This document shows, piece by piece, positions 7,264 through 16,115 of a DNA stretch of 64,000 nucleotides. The first letter of the stretch is position 1, and each line of letters begins with the position of its first letter. The stretch is from Thermogemmatispora onikobensis (GTDB taxonomy: Bacteria > Chloroflexota > Ktedonobacteria > Ktedonobacterales > Ktedonobacteraceae). Location of the stretch: contig NZ_BDGT01000013.1 of the NCBI RefSeq assembly GCF_001748285.1, positions 1 through 64,000 of the forward strand, given 5' to 3'. The position numbers and the translations under genes were made by a program. Below the pieces are notes generated by a model, which saw nothing but the letters and a program-made list of their open reading frames with translations, had not been told where the DNA came from and did no database searches.

Positions 7264-9372
7264 TTAGATGACAGCGATGAGAACAAGCACCTGCTGCGGG
7301 GGAACCAGAGAGGCCAGCTCAGGATCGCGTTCTGCCACCGTCAATGTCAGGCTGAGCGAGGTATTGGCAGGCACCTGAGAGAGCAGGGGAACAATACTGA
7401 CGGTCGTGTTTTGTCCCGGCGCCAGCGGGCCGCCGCCGGCGGGCGTGATCTGCAACGGCGGGTTACTCTTATCGACGGTAATGGTCCAGTTGAGCGGCGC
7501 CTTGCCGCCATTCGTGATGGTTACAGTCTGGGCCTTCGGCGTCGTCCCGTGCGGCACATCGAAGATGAGGATCGTGGGTTCAACAGTAATCGTGGGCAAG
7601 GCTGGCGCCTGCACCGTCAAAGCAACCGGAATTTCTTGTCTGAGCGAGCCGGCACTGAAGATCAGACGTCCCTGATAGCTTCCTGGGGCCAGGCCAGCCG
7701 CGTTGACCTGCACGCTCACCGTGGCGCGCACCCCGGGGGCTAGCGTCCCTGCCGTCGGCGTGGCTCCCAGCCACTGCTCTCCGTTGTTACCTGTACTACT
7801 TGTCAGGGACCAGCTCAGCGTGAGGCCACCGCTGTTCTGCAGCGTCAGCGACTGCGGAGCAGGATTCTGACCCTGGGTCGTTGTGAAGCTGAGAGCAGAC
7901 GGCGTCAGGGCCAGCTGGCCCGGTGCCACCACGTGCAGATTGACCGTCAACTGTGGTTCATCCCCCAGGCCACGACGGCTCTCAAAGAACACCGTCCCCT
8001 GATAGTCTCCCACAGCGAGCGAGGCAGGCGAGACCGTCACGCTGAGCGTGATGCTGGTTCCGGCCTCCAGGTGACCAGCGCTCGGTGTGACCTGCAGCCA
8101 GACCCCGCCGGCCTTGGTACTCACGTGGCTGCTCCAGTCAAGCGCCTGCTGGCTGTGATTCTGCAGAGCAACGGTCTGCGCCAGTGGGGCCTGCGCGCCG
8201 CTACTTGCCGTGTAGCTCAAACTGGCGGGCGCGATACTCAGGGTGGCCGAGGAACCCAGGACCGTCATGGTGACCGTCAAGACCTGCGCGTTTTTCCCCT
8301 GCTCGCCCGCCTGCTGGACAAAGGTCACATGGGCTGTATAGCTGCCGGCTGTCAGCTTGCCGCGCTGAGCCACCAGTTTCACCACTTCGCTCCCGACAAC
8401 GCTGCCGCTGGCCGGATCTACTTGCAGCCAGGAACGATCGCTACTGGCCCGCCAGTTCAGCTGACCGCCGCCAGCGTTGAGCAAGGTAATTGCCAGCTGC
8501 GTCGTCGTCCCTGGAAGATCGGCCCCCAGGTCAACACTGTAATCGGAAAGCCTCAGCTGCGGCGGCGTTGCCGTTGAAGGCAGCACAGTAATGGTCGTCG
8601 CGATGCTCAGCAGCTGCGTCTCATCGACGACCAGAAGCTGGTGTTCTCCAGGCTGCCAGTCCTGCGTTACGGTCACCTGAAGAGCAAAGGCGCCAATGGC
8701 ATTGGCCTGCACGCGCAATGGCTGACCGCGGGCGTCTCGTAATGGGATTGTTCCATCACGCTGCAAGGCGAGCAGGTCGCCGGCTCCAAATCCTTTGCCA
8801 ACCAGGGTCAGGCTCTCATTGAAGTGCAGCTGGCGCGGAATCACCGTCAGTGAAGGCGTCAGCGTCGCAACCGACCAGCGGCGGGTGAAGAACAGATAGG
8901 TCAGTGCCGCACTCATCGCCAGCACTACCAGGAACAACACCAACAAGACGCGCAGCAGGAGATGGCGTCGATGCAAAGAAGGGCCTGAAGACACGATCTC
9001 GTAGGCGCGATGGCTCCCCCCGCGCTGCATGCGCGCAGGGGAAGGCAAAACCTGCTGGCTCTGCAAGCGCATCGGCTGCGGCTCAGCCTCGTCGGAGCTG
9101 GTGGAGGAAGAAGCCAGCGGCTGGGGCCCCGGCTCCTCCCAGATAGCGGATGGCGGCACCGAAAACGGGCTAGAAAGATAGGGCTGATCCTCGGGGTGCA
9201 GTCCAGCATGATAGCCGATTGGCTGGGGCGAAGCCGGGGGAATGGAGCGTCTCCGAGGCCTCTCTCTTCTCTTCGGCACAGAAGAAGGCGCCAGGGAGCG
9301 CCCACAGTGACGGCACACCTGGGCATAAGCAGGCACTGGTTTATGACAAAAACGGCAACGCTTGGTCTGCAT
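7264..9372 (-). CDS. Zinc-ribbon, single-TM protein with multiple BACON/Ig-like extracellular repeats
   Basis: About 702 residues. The zinc ribbon is at 6-23 ('CRFC...CRHC'), a basic/Pro-rich linker follows, and a TM helix lies at ~138-162 ('LLVLFLVVLAMSAALTYLFF'). One filamin/Ig-like segment comes next, then four to five ~95-residue β-sandwich units from ~280 on. The units carry phrases typical of BACON/ASH-type repeats such as 'LQNSGG..L.WS', 'WLGATPTAGTLAPG' and 'GSYQGRLIFSAG'. BACON modules are proposed to bind carbohydrates or mucins, so an adhesion or glycan-contact role outside the cell is plausible (inference). An in-frame ATG at 9405 is an alternative start; the one chosen puts the ribbon at the N-terminus as in the 5147 protein. 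Confidence 0.8.
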   Translation of the reverse strand: MQTKRCRFCHKPVPAYAQVCRHCGRSLAPSSVPKRRERPRRRSIPPASPQPIGYHAGLHPEDQPYLSSPFSVPPSAIWEEPGPQPLASSSTSSDEAEPQPMRLQSQQVLPSPARMQRGGSHRAYEIVSSGPSLHRRHLLLRVLLVLFLVVLAMSAALTYLFFTRRWSVATLTPSLTVIPRQLHFNESLTLVGKGFGAGDLLALQRDGTIPLRDARGQPLRVQANAIGAFALQVTVTQDWQPGEHQLLVVDETQLLSIATTITVLPSTATPPQLRLSDYSVDLGADLPGTTTQLAITLLNAGGGQLNWRASSDRSWLQVDPASGSVVGSEVVKLVAQRGKLTAGSYTAHVTFVQQAGEQGKNAQVLTVTMTVLGSSATLSIAPASLSYTASSGAQAPLAQTVALQNHSQQALDWSSHVSTKAGGVWLQVTPSAGHLEAGTSITLSVTVSPASLAVGDYQGTVFFESRRGLGDEPQLTVNLHVVAPGQLALTPSALSFTTTQGQNPAPQSLTLQNSGGLTLSWSLTSSTGNNGEQWLGATPTAGTLAPGVRATVSVQVNAAGLAPGSYQGRLIFSAGSLRQEIPVALTVQAPALPTITVEPTILIFDVPHGTTPKAQTVTITNGGKAPLNWTITVDKSNPPLQITPAGGGPLAPGQNTTVSIVPLLSQVPANTSLSLTLTVAERDPELASLVPPQQVLVLIAVI

Positions 9373-9405
9373 TGGTGTGTCCCACTCTCTGACCTTGCTG
9401 CCCAT

Positions 9406-9808
9406 GAGCAGTGCTGACCAGCTGACTGGACCAACTGGACGAGCTCACCTCATGGCAGCTGTTCCGGCCCTCGGCTGCGCTGAGACCGGACTGTTGGGGA
9501 GGAAGTACTCACATGCTCTCTACTGAGAATAGACGTCAGACCTTGCCTGACATCCAGAGGAGAAGCAGGACCGATCATAGTGTATCATAATTCTTCAACA
9601 TGGGCACAAGAGTAGCTGAAGACCAGGCCCTCACCAGAGCGGCAGCGCTAAATGGGACAGGGGGTGAGTGGTGAATGCTGATATGACCGATGGCAGAAGA
9701 GCCTGGCAAGGGGCGAGAGAGAGGCAGACCCACAGGGAGAGAACAACAGGGGTTGCGAGGGGTGCATCATCAGCACTATCATGGCCCTCGCAGATCCCTG
9801 GGAGCGGC
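9406..9808. other. Intergenic, no gene seen
   Basis: About 400 bp between two minus-strand genes. Several short open frames exist but lack ribosome sites and look like chance. An AT-richer patch near 9570-9600 could hold the promoter of the surface-protein gene; no clear -35/-10 pair was found. Confidence 0.45.
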
Positions 9809-10834
9809 TTACAACTCGTCGCTTTCTTCGCTGGCGCGAGCTACCTGCGCGAAGAGCTCCTCTTCGAGTTGACACCAGACCAGAGCTTCGGCCTGACTGA
9901 CGTCAAGCGGATGATGCTGACGTGTGGCCTCGCTCATCATCCGTGCTACACGACGGCGTAGACCGGCGAGCAAGGGCTTTTGCACCTCCAGCGGAGGTAG
10001 CCGGTACAGGCGAATCTGGTCGATAGGATAGAATTCATCAGGTTCAAAGGCGAGCAGCAGCAGATCCCTGTATTTGTGCAGGAGAGAGAGCTGCTCCTGA
10101 GCGTGTAGCTGCAGCCGGCTGCTCACAGCTAGCAAGCAGCCAGCAACGCGACGAGCACGGACAATCGGACAGGCAACTGCGCTGAGAGCCTCGTCCTGCG
10201 CCAACGGCTCCAGGCCAGAAGCGGGAAGCGCAAGCAGAGCCTGGCCTGGTACCTGGAAGATGACCGTGCGAGCAATGGAGACGGCATGGCCAGCCAGGGA
10301 CTCGCTGCCATAAAAGCAGGCTTCGCTCTGAGAACTGAGCTGCCAGCGCCGGCTGTCGTTGACCAGTGCCATACGCAGACTGCGCACACACCCGCCACGC
10401 GAGGGCGGCATGCAGCGCACAATCATTAAGCTCAACCCCTGACGCCGAGGGTCAAGATGAATGGTGGCCTGCTGCAGCACAAGGTTGCTGATCGCCCAGG
10501 TGCGTAGCGGCATCGGTACCCTCAGCGCGGCATTCAAGACGCGATCATAGAAGACAGGGGCGATCTCCTGAGCCTCGCTGCAGAGAGAGGCCCCCTGGTC
10601 GCTCCGGCTCAATAGGGCAAATTCCTGCGCTACGTCCTCTAACAGCCCTTGATGGTGGTCTGGTAAGGCACAGAAGAGACGATAGAGTGCATAAGGACAG
10701 GGAGACTCTTCGCCGGCGGCCCAGCGTGCCAGGGTCTTGGAGGAGATACCTGCTGCTTCTAATAAGATCATTTGCTCTTGAGGATCGTTTTCGATGCTGT
10801 TCAGGAATTCATACCATCGTTGAGGCTTGTACAT
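9809..10834 (-). CDS. HTH and GAF-like domain regulator
   Basis: A 341-residue protein. Residues ~1-75 form a helical N-terminal domain with an HTH-like 'AAGISSKTLARWAAGEE' segment, of the kind that precedes sensor domains in Ktedonobacteria-type regulators. Residues ~120-260 resemble a GAF domain ('LAGHAVSIARTVIFQ...VACPIVRARRVAGCLLAVSS'), which in known proteins binds small ligands or haem. The C-terminal 80 residues are helical and charged. The ATG at 10834 is preceded by an excellent AAGGAAGGAAG site, so the upstream ATG at 10858 is rejected. Effector and targets are unknown. The divergent neighbour is mutL. Confidence 0.7.
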   Translation of the reverse strand: MYKPQRWYEFLNSIENDPQEQMILLEAAGISSKTLARWAAGEESPCPYALYRLFCALPDHHQGLLEDVAQEFALLSRSDQGASLCSEAQEIAPVFYDRVLNAALRVPMPLRTWAISNLVLQQATIHLDPRRQGLSLMIVRCMPPSRGGCVRSLRMALVNDSRRWQLSSQSEACFYGSESLAGHAVSIARTVIFQVPGQALLALPASGLEPLAQDEALSAVACPIVRARRVAGCLLAVSSRLQLHAQEQLSLLHKYRDLLLLAFEPDEFYPIDQIRLYRLPPLEVQKPLLAGLRRRVARMMSEATRQHHPLDVSQAEALVWCQLEEELFAQVARASEESDEL

Positions 10835-10882
10835 TCTTCCTTCCTTGGACCCTCTCAATAGCTACGCACCGCTCCTCACCTA

Positions 10883-10891
10883 ACTATAGCA
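10883..10891 (-). promoter_or_regulatory. Extended -10 promoter of HTH-GAF gene
   Basis: Reads TGCTATAGT on the minus strand, an extended -10 about 50 bp upstream of the ATG; no -35 is visible at 17 bp. Confidence 0.45.
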
Positions 10892-11133
10892 CGCTCCTCC
10901 GACCTCGGCCATTAAAATTCCGTTAAAATTATGGGCAATACATCTTTTATCTAAACTCAGCATAGATAAATAGTTATATCTCTGTCTGGGGGGCACTCGG
11001 GTGAGAGCAGGCGGCACGTGAGGCCCAAAAAGGCTACTGCGGCTCATTCTGCTCAGGAGCTGTGACAACGGGCGAACCCGCTCCCAGTCGGAGGCGGAGC
11101 CTGGTTCACAGCGCCCGCAAGGGGCGATCCTAT

Positions 11134-11141
11134 GGTATAAT
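11134..11141 (+). promoter_or_regulatory. Extended -10 promoter of mutL-priA
   Basis: TGGTATAAT at 11133-11141 (TATAAT 11136-11141), a consensus extended -10. Predicted start of transcription is near 11148, giving a leader of ~190 nt. Confidence 0.55.
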
Positions 11142-11151
11142 CAGTCAGTAC

Positions 11152-11163
11152 GAACACTCGTTC
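11152..11163 (+). promoter_or_regulatory. LexA/SOS-type operator (GAAC-N4-GTTC)
   Basis: GAACACTCGTTC is a perfect 4+4 inverted repeat matching the Bacillus-type LexA (DinR) box core. It begins ten bases after the -10 and so covers the likely transcription start, the classical repressor position. Confidence 0.5.
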
Positions 11164-11338
11164 TTGCCTGGCCTGGCCCGACCTGATCTGATCTGGTGTT
11201 CAAGTTGGGAGAGGGAAGGGGGCCAGGGCTGAACGAAGCCTGCCATCTGAGGAGTGGAGCGAGGGCGGGAGCAGCCTGGAGTTGCGTGTTTCTCCCAGCT
11301 CGCTTCAGCAGCGAAGCAGCGAAGGAAGAGTCTGCCCT

Positions 11339-13489
11339 ATGCCGATTCGCCAACTGGCCCCGGAGGTCGCAGCCAAAATCGCCGCTGGCGAGGTGGTGGA
11401 GCGCCCCGTCTCGGTCGTCAAAGAATTAATCGAGAACAGCATTGATGCCGGCGCCTCGCAGATTCGCGTCGATCTCATCCGCGGCGGTCTACAGCTGATA
11501 CGGGTGAGCGACAATGGTTGCGGCATCCCTGCAGAGGAGCTGCCGTTAGCCCTGGCGCGCCATGCCACGAGTAAAGTCAGCACGGTTGAGGATCTGGAGC
11601 GCATTCGTTCGCTGGGCTTTCGTGGGGAGGCGCTGGCGAGCGTCGCCGCGGTGGCCGAGGTGGTTTTGATCAGCCGTCCCCGCGGCGCCGCCCAGGGCGC
11701 TCAGGTAAGCGCCTGCAATGGGCAAATTTCGGCAGTCAGTCCTGCGGCCTCGCCCGAGGGCACCATTGTCACGGTGCGCAACCTGTTCAGTGCGGTGCCG
11801 GCGCGTCTGAAGTTTCTGAAGAGCCGTCAGACGGAGGTCAGCCACTGCCTGCATCTGCTCCAGCAGTATGCTCTGGCCTATCCCGAGATTCGCTTTACGG
11901 TCACCAGCGAAGGGCGCGAGGTCTTTACGACCCCTGGCGATGGTCAGCTGGCGACGGTGCTGGTGCAGATGTATGGCCCGGCGGTGGCCCGGCAGATGGT
12001 ACCGCTCAGCGGCCAGTCTGCCGATGATCCCGAGCGCCCGGTGATCAGCGGCTATGTCAGCCGGCCTGCATGCTATAAGAGCACGCGCCAGTATCTCTCT
12101 TTCTTTGTCAATCGCCGGTGGGTTCACAGTCGCTTGCTGATTGCCGCCGTAGAAGAGGCCTACCGAACGCTGCTGCTTAGCGGACGTCATCCTCTGGCGG
12201 TCATCAATATTCAGGTCGACCCGTCCCAGATCGATGTCAACGTGCACCCCGCCAAGACGGAGATTCGCTTCCTGCGCGAGCGCCGGGTCTACGCCGAGTT
12301 GATGCGTGCCGTGCGGCGCGCCGTCCTGGAAGAGGCCGAGGCTCCAGGCTGGCAGGAGGCGCAGCAGTTTGCCCCTGCGGCACCTGCCAGCGCCGTGGAG
12401 GCATCGCCTCCCGTCTCCCCAGTGTCGTCGCCCCTGTCTCCCGAAGAGTCCACCAGAGAGGAACTGGCGACTTCGTTGAGGCCGGAGGCGACCAGGTCGC
12501 AGCAGGCAGGTGCAAAGGAGCGAGGGGTTGCTCCTCTCTCTGATCCTGGTCGGAGCAAAGGCCCTGCGAGCAGCAACGACCTTGGGCTGCGACATGCTTT
12601 TCCCCTTGATAACCCCTGGCTGACGGTCAGCGAGGAGGAACGCGGGGAGCGAGCCGCTCTGCAGTCGCGCCTGTGGCAGAGCCATCTGCGCCCCCAGCAG
12701 GGTGAACCAGGGCCTGGGCGCCAGGCGCTGACAGCCGGGCCTCGCAAGCCCGGGCGGCCTGCACCGGGCGGCGCAGCGCCAGAGCAGGAGCAGGAGCAGG
12801 AGCAGGCCGCCCCGCCGAGGGAAGAAGGGCCTGCTCCTGCTCCTGCTCCGCTTGCCCCGGCTGAGGTCTTACCTGCCGTTCAGCCCGGACCTCGTCGGGA
12901 GCACAGCCACTTTCCTGAGCTACGGGTCATTGGGCAGCTACTCCAGAGCTATATTGTGGCGGAGGGACGCGATGGCCTCTATTTGATCGATCAGCATGCC
13001 GCTCACGAACGTATTATCCTGGAGCGCATGCTGGCCGCCCGCCAGGAGCAGACGTCGCTTGCTCAGGGGCTGCTGACTCCTCTGCGCCTTGACCTCTCGC
13101 CTGCTGAGCTGGAGGCCATCGAGGAGCACCTCGACGATCTACGTGGCCTGGGCTTCGAGCTGGAGGTGCTTGATCACGGGCAGATCCTGGCGCGCGCTGT
13201 TCCTTCTGTGCTTGCCAAGCAGCTCAGCGCACGCTCTCTGCAGGAGCTACTCAAGGACCTGACCGCCCCCGAACACGATGGCTACAGTCAGACCTGGGAG
13301 GAGCATGCTCTGGCCAACATCGCTTGTAAGGCAGCTATTAAAGCCAACTATTTTCTGACCAGCAGCGAAATGCGCGAACTGATCGAGCAGCTCGCCCACA
13401 CCCGTGCCCCGTTTAGCTGCTGTCATGGCCGACCGACGACCATCCATTTCAGCGCTGCCGCTCTAGAACGCGAATTCGGGAGGCGCTAG
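11339..13489 (+). CDS. mutL: DNA mismatch repair protein MutL
   Basis: A 716-residue MutL. The N-terminal GHKL ATPase is shown by 'IAAGEVVERPVSVVKELIENSIDAGA', 'DNGCGI' and 'RGEALASVAAVAEV'. A Pro/Glu/Ala-rich linker occupies ~340-520. The C-terminal domain carries the endonuclease motif DQHA(x)2E(x)4E at 551-562, so this MutL should nick DNA, as expected in bacteria without MutH. The zinc-site partner motif reads 'CCHGRP' where CPHGRP is usual. The ATG at 11339 is preceded by GAAGGAAGAG; a longer frame from 11282 is unlikely. Its stop overlaps the priA start by one base (TAGTG), giving translational coupling. A candidate SOS box overlaps the promoter. Confidence 0.97.
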   Translation: MPIRQLAPEVAAKIAAGEVVERPVSVVKELIENSIDAGASQIRVDLIRGGLQLIRVSDNGCGIPAEELPLALARHATSKVSTVEDLERIRSLGFRGEALASVAAVAEVVLISRPRGAAQGAQVSACNGQISAVSPAASPEGTIVTVRNLFSAVPARLKFLKSRQTEVSHCLHLLQQYALAYPEIRFTVTSEGREVFTTPGDGQLATVLVQMYGPAVARQMVPLSGQSADDPERPVISGYVSRPACYKSTRQYLSFFVNRRWVHSRLLIAAVEEAYRTLLLSGRHPLAVINIQVDPSQIDVNVHPAKTEIRFLRERRVYAELMRAVRRAVLEEAEAPGWQEAQQFAPAAPASAVEASPPVSPVSSPLSPEESTREELATSLRPEATRSQQAGAKERGVAPLSDPGRSKGPASSNDLGLRHAFPLDNPWLTVSEEERGERAALQSRLWQSHLRPQQGEPGPGRQALTAGPRKPGRPAPGGAAPEQEQEQEQAAPPREEGPAPAPAPLAPAEVLPAVQPGPRREHSHFPELRVIGQLLQSYIVAEGRDGLYLIDQHAAHERIILERMLAARQEQTSLAQGLLTPLRLDLSPAELEAIEEHLDDLRGLGFELEVLDHGQILARAVPSVLAKQLSARSLQELLKDLTAPEHDGYSQTWEEHALANIACKAAIKANYFLTSSEMRELIEQLAHTRAPFSCCHGRPTTIHFSAAALEREFGRR

Positions 13490-16095
13490 TGTTTGCCGAA
13501 GTGCTGACCGTGGCCGCCAGTTGGCAAGGCGAGCGGCCTCTGCTGACCTATGAGGTGCCGGCGGAGCTGGCGGGACAGCTTCAGCCGGGCCAGCTGGTGG
13601 CCATCCCCTATGGCGAGCGGCTGGTCGAAGGTATCATCTGGCAGCTGGCGGAGTCCTGTGAGCACAGCCTGCCAGAAACGTTGCGCTCCGTGCATGCGCT
13701 GCTTGACCCGCAGCCGGTGCTCTTGCCCCATCAGCGCGCACTGGCCGAGTGGATGGCCGACTACTACGTCACCTCGCTGGCGCTGGTTGTTCAGCTCATG
13801 CTCCCGCCCGGTCTATTGCAGGGGTCTCGCGCTGTGCTGACCCTCGCCAACGCAGAGCCGCGTGCGACAGCCTCGCTGCCGCTCCAGGCTCTGATCGGTC
13901 TACTCCTGGATGAAGGCGAGATCGATGTAGCCCGCCTGCAGGCGATGCTCGGTCCTACACGCGCCCGAGCCCTGCTCAAGGAGGCTGTGACCAGTGGCCT
14001 GATTGAGCGCGTGCCGCGTCTGGCGGAGCCACGTCTACGTCCGCGGCGTCAGCGCGCCGTTCGACTCTGCCTGGATGGGGAGAAGCTGGCCGCCTGGAAG
14101 CGTCAACTAGCAGAAAGCCTGCCGCCGCATCTGACACCCACTGCGACGCCAGGCACACGAGTGGACCTGCTGCCTCCCTCTCCCCCTCTGCGCCGGCGTC
14201 CACCTGCGGCGGCTCCCCTGTCGGTGCTGCAATCTGCTGCCACGGCCACAGCCTCCGTTGCAGCAGCGCGGGGTGGCCAGAGTCAGGAGAGCCAGCGGGC
14301 CCTGCGCGCGCTGGCTGCCGTCGACTTGCTCGAACACAGCCCGCCAGATGTACTCTGGACGCCGAGCCGCCTGGCGCGCGCCAGTGGCCTCACCCAGACC
14401 CAGCTGCAGCAGCTCGTCGCTGAGGGCGTTCTCGCCATTGAAGAGAACGTAGAAGTACGGCGTGATCCGTTGCGAGAGCGCCCCATTGTGCCCAGCTCTC
14501 CACTGCGGCTTACGCCTGCCCAGGAAGCTGCCTTACGCGCCATCCTTGCCCCTGAAGCTGCTCGGCGTCCCCTGCTCCTGCATGGGGTCACAGGCAGCGG
14601 CAAGACCGAGGTCTATCTGCAGGCCCTGTCGGCCCTCATTGCCCGTGGCAAGAGAGGCCTCGTGCTCGTCCCTGAGATTGCCATTACAGCCCAGGCCATC
14701 CAGCGTGTTGCCGGGCGCTTCCCGGGGCGGGTCGCCATTATCCACAGCGCCCTCAGCCCGGGCGAGCGTTACGATGAATGGCGACGCATTCGGGCCGGTC
14801 AAGTTGATGTCGTCCTTGGCTCGCGCTCCGCCCTCTTTGTTCCCTTGCCTGACCTAGGCATCATCATCCTGGACGAAGAGCACGAGACGGCCTACAAACA
14901 AGAGGAGCGTCGTCCCACCTACCACGCGCGAGAGGCCGCCTGCACCCTGGGGCGGCTTCTCGACATTCCCGTTGTCCTGGGCAGCGCTACCCCTTCCGTG
15001 ACCAGCTTCTACCGTGCCCAACAAGGAGCCTATCAACTGGTGGAGCTGCCCGAGCGCATCGGGGCTCCTCTGCCCCCCGTGGAAATCGTCGACCTGCGCA
15101 GCGAGCTGCATGCTGGCAACACCAGCATCCTCAGTCGTCGTCTGCGCAGCGAGCTGGAGAACGTCCTTGCCCGGCGCCAGCAGGCCATTCTCTACCTCAA
15201 TCGTCGAGGAGCAGCCAGCTGTGTTCTCTGCCGCGAGTGCGGCTATGTCGCCATGTGCGAGCACTGCGACGTACCGCTGACCTATCACGCCACTGAGCGC
15301 ATCCTCCTCTGCCACTACTGCAATCTTCGGCGCCCTGTCTTAACACGCTGTCCCCACTGCGACAATCATGGCCTGCGCTACTTCGGCATCGGCACCGAGA
15401 AGGTGGAGCAGGTGATCCAACAGACCTTCCCCCAGGCCCGACTGCTGCGCTGGGACCGCGACACGGCCCGCACGCGGCGCGCCCATGAGCAGCTCCTGGA
15501 CCGCTTTGCCAATCATGAAGCCGATATACTGATCGGCACCCAAATGATCGCCAAGGGTCTCGACCTGCCCGGCGTAACCCTGGTGGGTGTGGTTGCCGCC
15601 GACATCGCCCTCATGCTGCCGGACTTCGCCGCCACCGAGCGCGCCTTCACCCTCCTCACCCAGGTTGCAGGCCGGGCCGGGCGCGGCAGCGAGTCAGGGC
15701 AGGTCATCATCCAGACCTTCAACCCGGAGCACTTTGCCATTGAAACCGCCTCTCGCCATGCCTACCACGAGTTCTACGCTGCTGAGATCACCCTGCGCCA
15801 GCGCTACGGCTATCCCCCTTTCCGCCAATTTGTCAAGTTCACCTATAGCCATACCAACCGGCGCCGCGCCCAGAATGAGGCCCTTCTCCTGCGCGAGCAG
15901 CTCGATCGCGCTATTGCCGAGCTGGAGTTAGAGGAGACTGACATCGTGGGACCGGCCCCGGCAGTAATGGAGCGCATCCGCGACGAATTCCGCTGGCAGA
16001 TGATTGCGCGCGGTCCCGATCTGCGCCCTCTGCTACGCGCCATCACCATCCCCCCGGGCTGGCACATCGACATCGACCCGGTGAGCACCATGTAA
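13489..16095 (+). CDS. priA: Primosomal protein N' (PriA helicase)
   Basis: An 868-residue superfamily-2 3'-to-5' helicase that reloads the replisome at stalled forks. The N-terminal DNA-binding part is at ~1-200, followed by a variable Ala/Pro-rich insert (~200-300). Walker A 'GVTGSGKTE' lies at 366-374, Walker B 'ILDEEHETAYKQEE' near 460, and a zinc-binding cassette starting at Cys578 supplies paired CxxC motifs ('CRECGYVAMCEHC', 'CHYC', 'CPHC'). Helicase motifs V/VI ('GTQMIAKGLDLPGVTLVG', 'QVAGRAGRG') follow. The start is GTG overlapping the mutL stop. Pairing of mismatch repair with restart functions under one promoter makes sense for a damage response. Confidence 0.97.
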   Translation: MFAEVLTVAASWQGERPLLTYEVPAELAGQLQPGQLVAIPYGERLVEGIIWQLAESCEHSLPETLRSVHALLDPQPVLLPHQRALAEWMADYYVTSLALVVQLMLPPGLLQGSRAVLTLANAEPRATASLPLQALIGLLLDEGEIDVARLQAMLGPTRARALLKEAVTSGLIERVPRLAEPRLRPRRQRAVRLCLDGEKLAAWKRQLAESLPPHLTPTATPGTRVDLLPPSPPLRRRPPAAAPLSVLQSAATATASVAAARGGQSQESQRALRALAAVDLLEHSPPDVLWTPSRLARASGLTQTQLQQLVAEGVLAIEENVEVRRDPLRERPIVPSSPLRLTPAQEAALRAILAPEAARRPLLLHGVTGSGKTEVYLQALSALIARGKRGLVLVPEIAITAQAIQRVAGRFPGRVAIIHSALSPGERYDEWRRIRAGQVDVVLGSRSALFVPLPDLGIIILDEEHETAYKQEERRPTYHAREAACTLGRLLDIPVVLGSATPSVTSFYRAQQGAYQLVELPERIGAPLPPVEIVDLRSELHAGNTSILSRRLRSELENVLARRQQAILYLNRRGAASCVLCRECGYVAMCEHCDVPLTYHATERILLCHYCNLRRPVLTRCPHCDNHGLRYFGIGTEKVEQVIQQTFPQARLLRWDRDTARTRRAHEQLLDRFANHEADILIGTQMIAKGLDLPGVTLVGVVAADIALMLPDFAATERAFTLLTQVAGRAGRGSESGQVIIQTFNPEHFAIETASRHAYHEFYAAEITLRQRYGYPPFRQFVKFTYSHTNRRRAQNEALLLREQLDRAIAELELEETDIVGPAPAVMERIRDEFRWQMIARGPDLRPLLRAITIPPGWHIDIDPVSTM

Positions 16096-16115
16096 GAGTC
16101 AGCCCACCTCAATCA

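Larger units (their letters stand above)
10892..11338. other. Divergent intergenic region between HTH-GAF gene and mutL
   Basis: About 450 bp. An AT-rich patch lies at 10908-10985. A GC-rich part follows and then the mutL promoter and SOS-type box listed separately. No credible small gene is seen. Confidence 0.5.
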
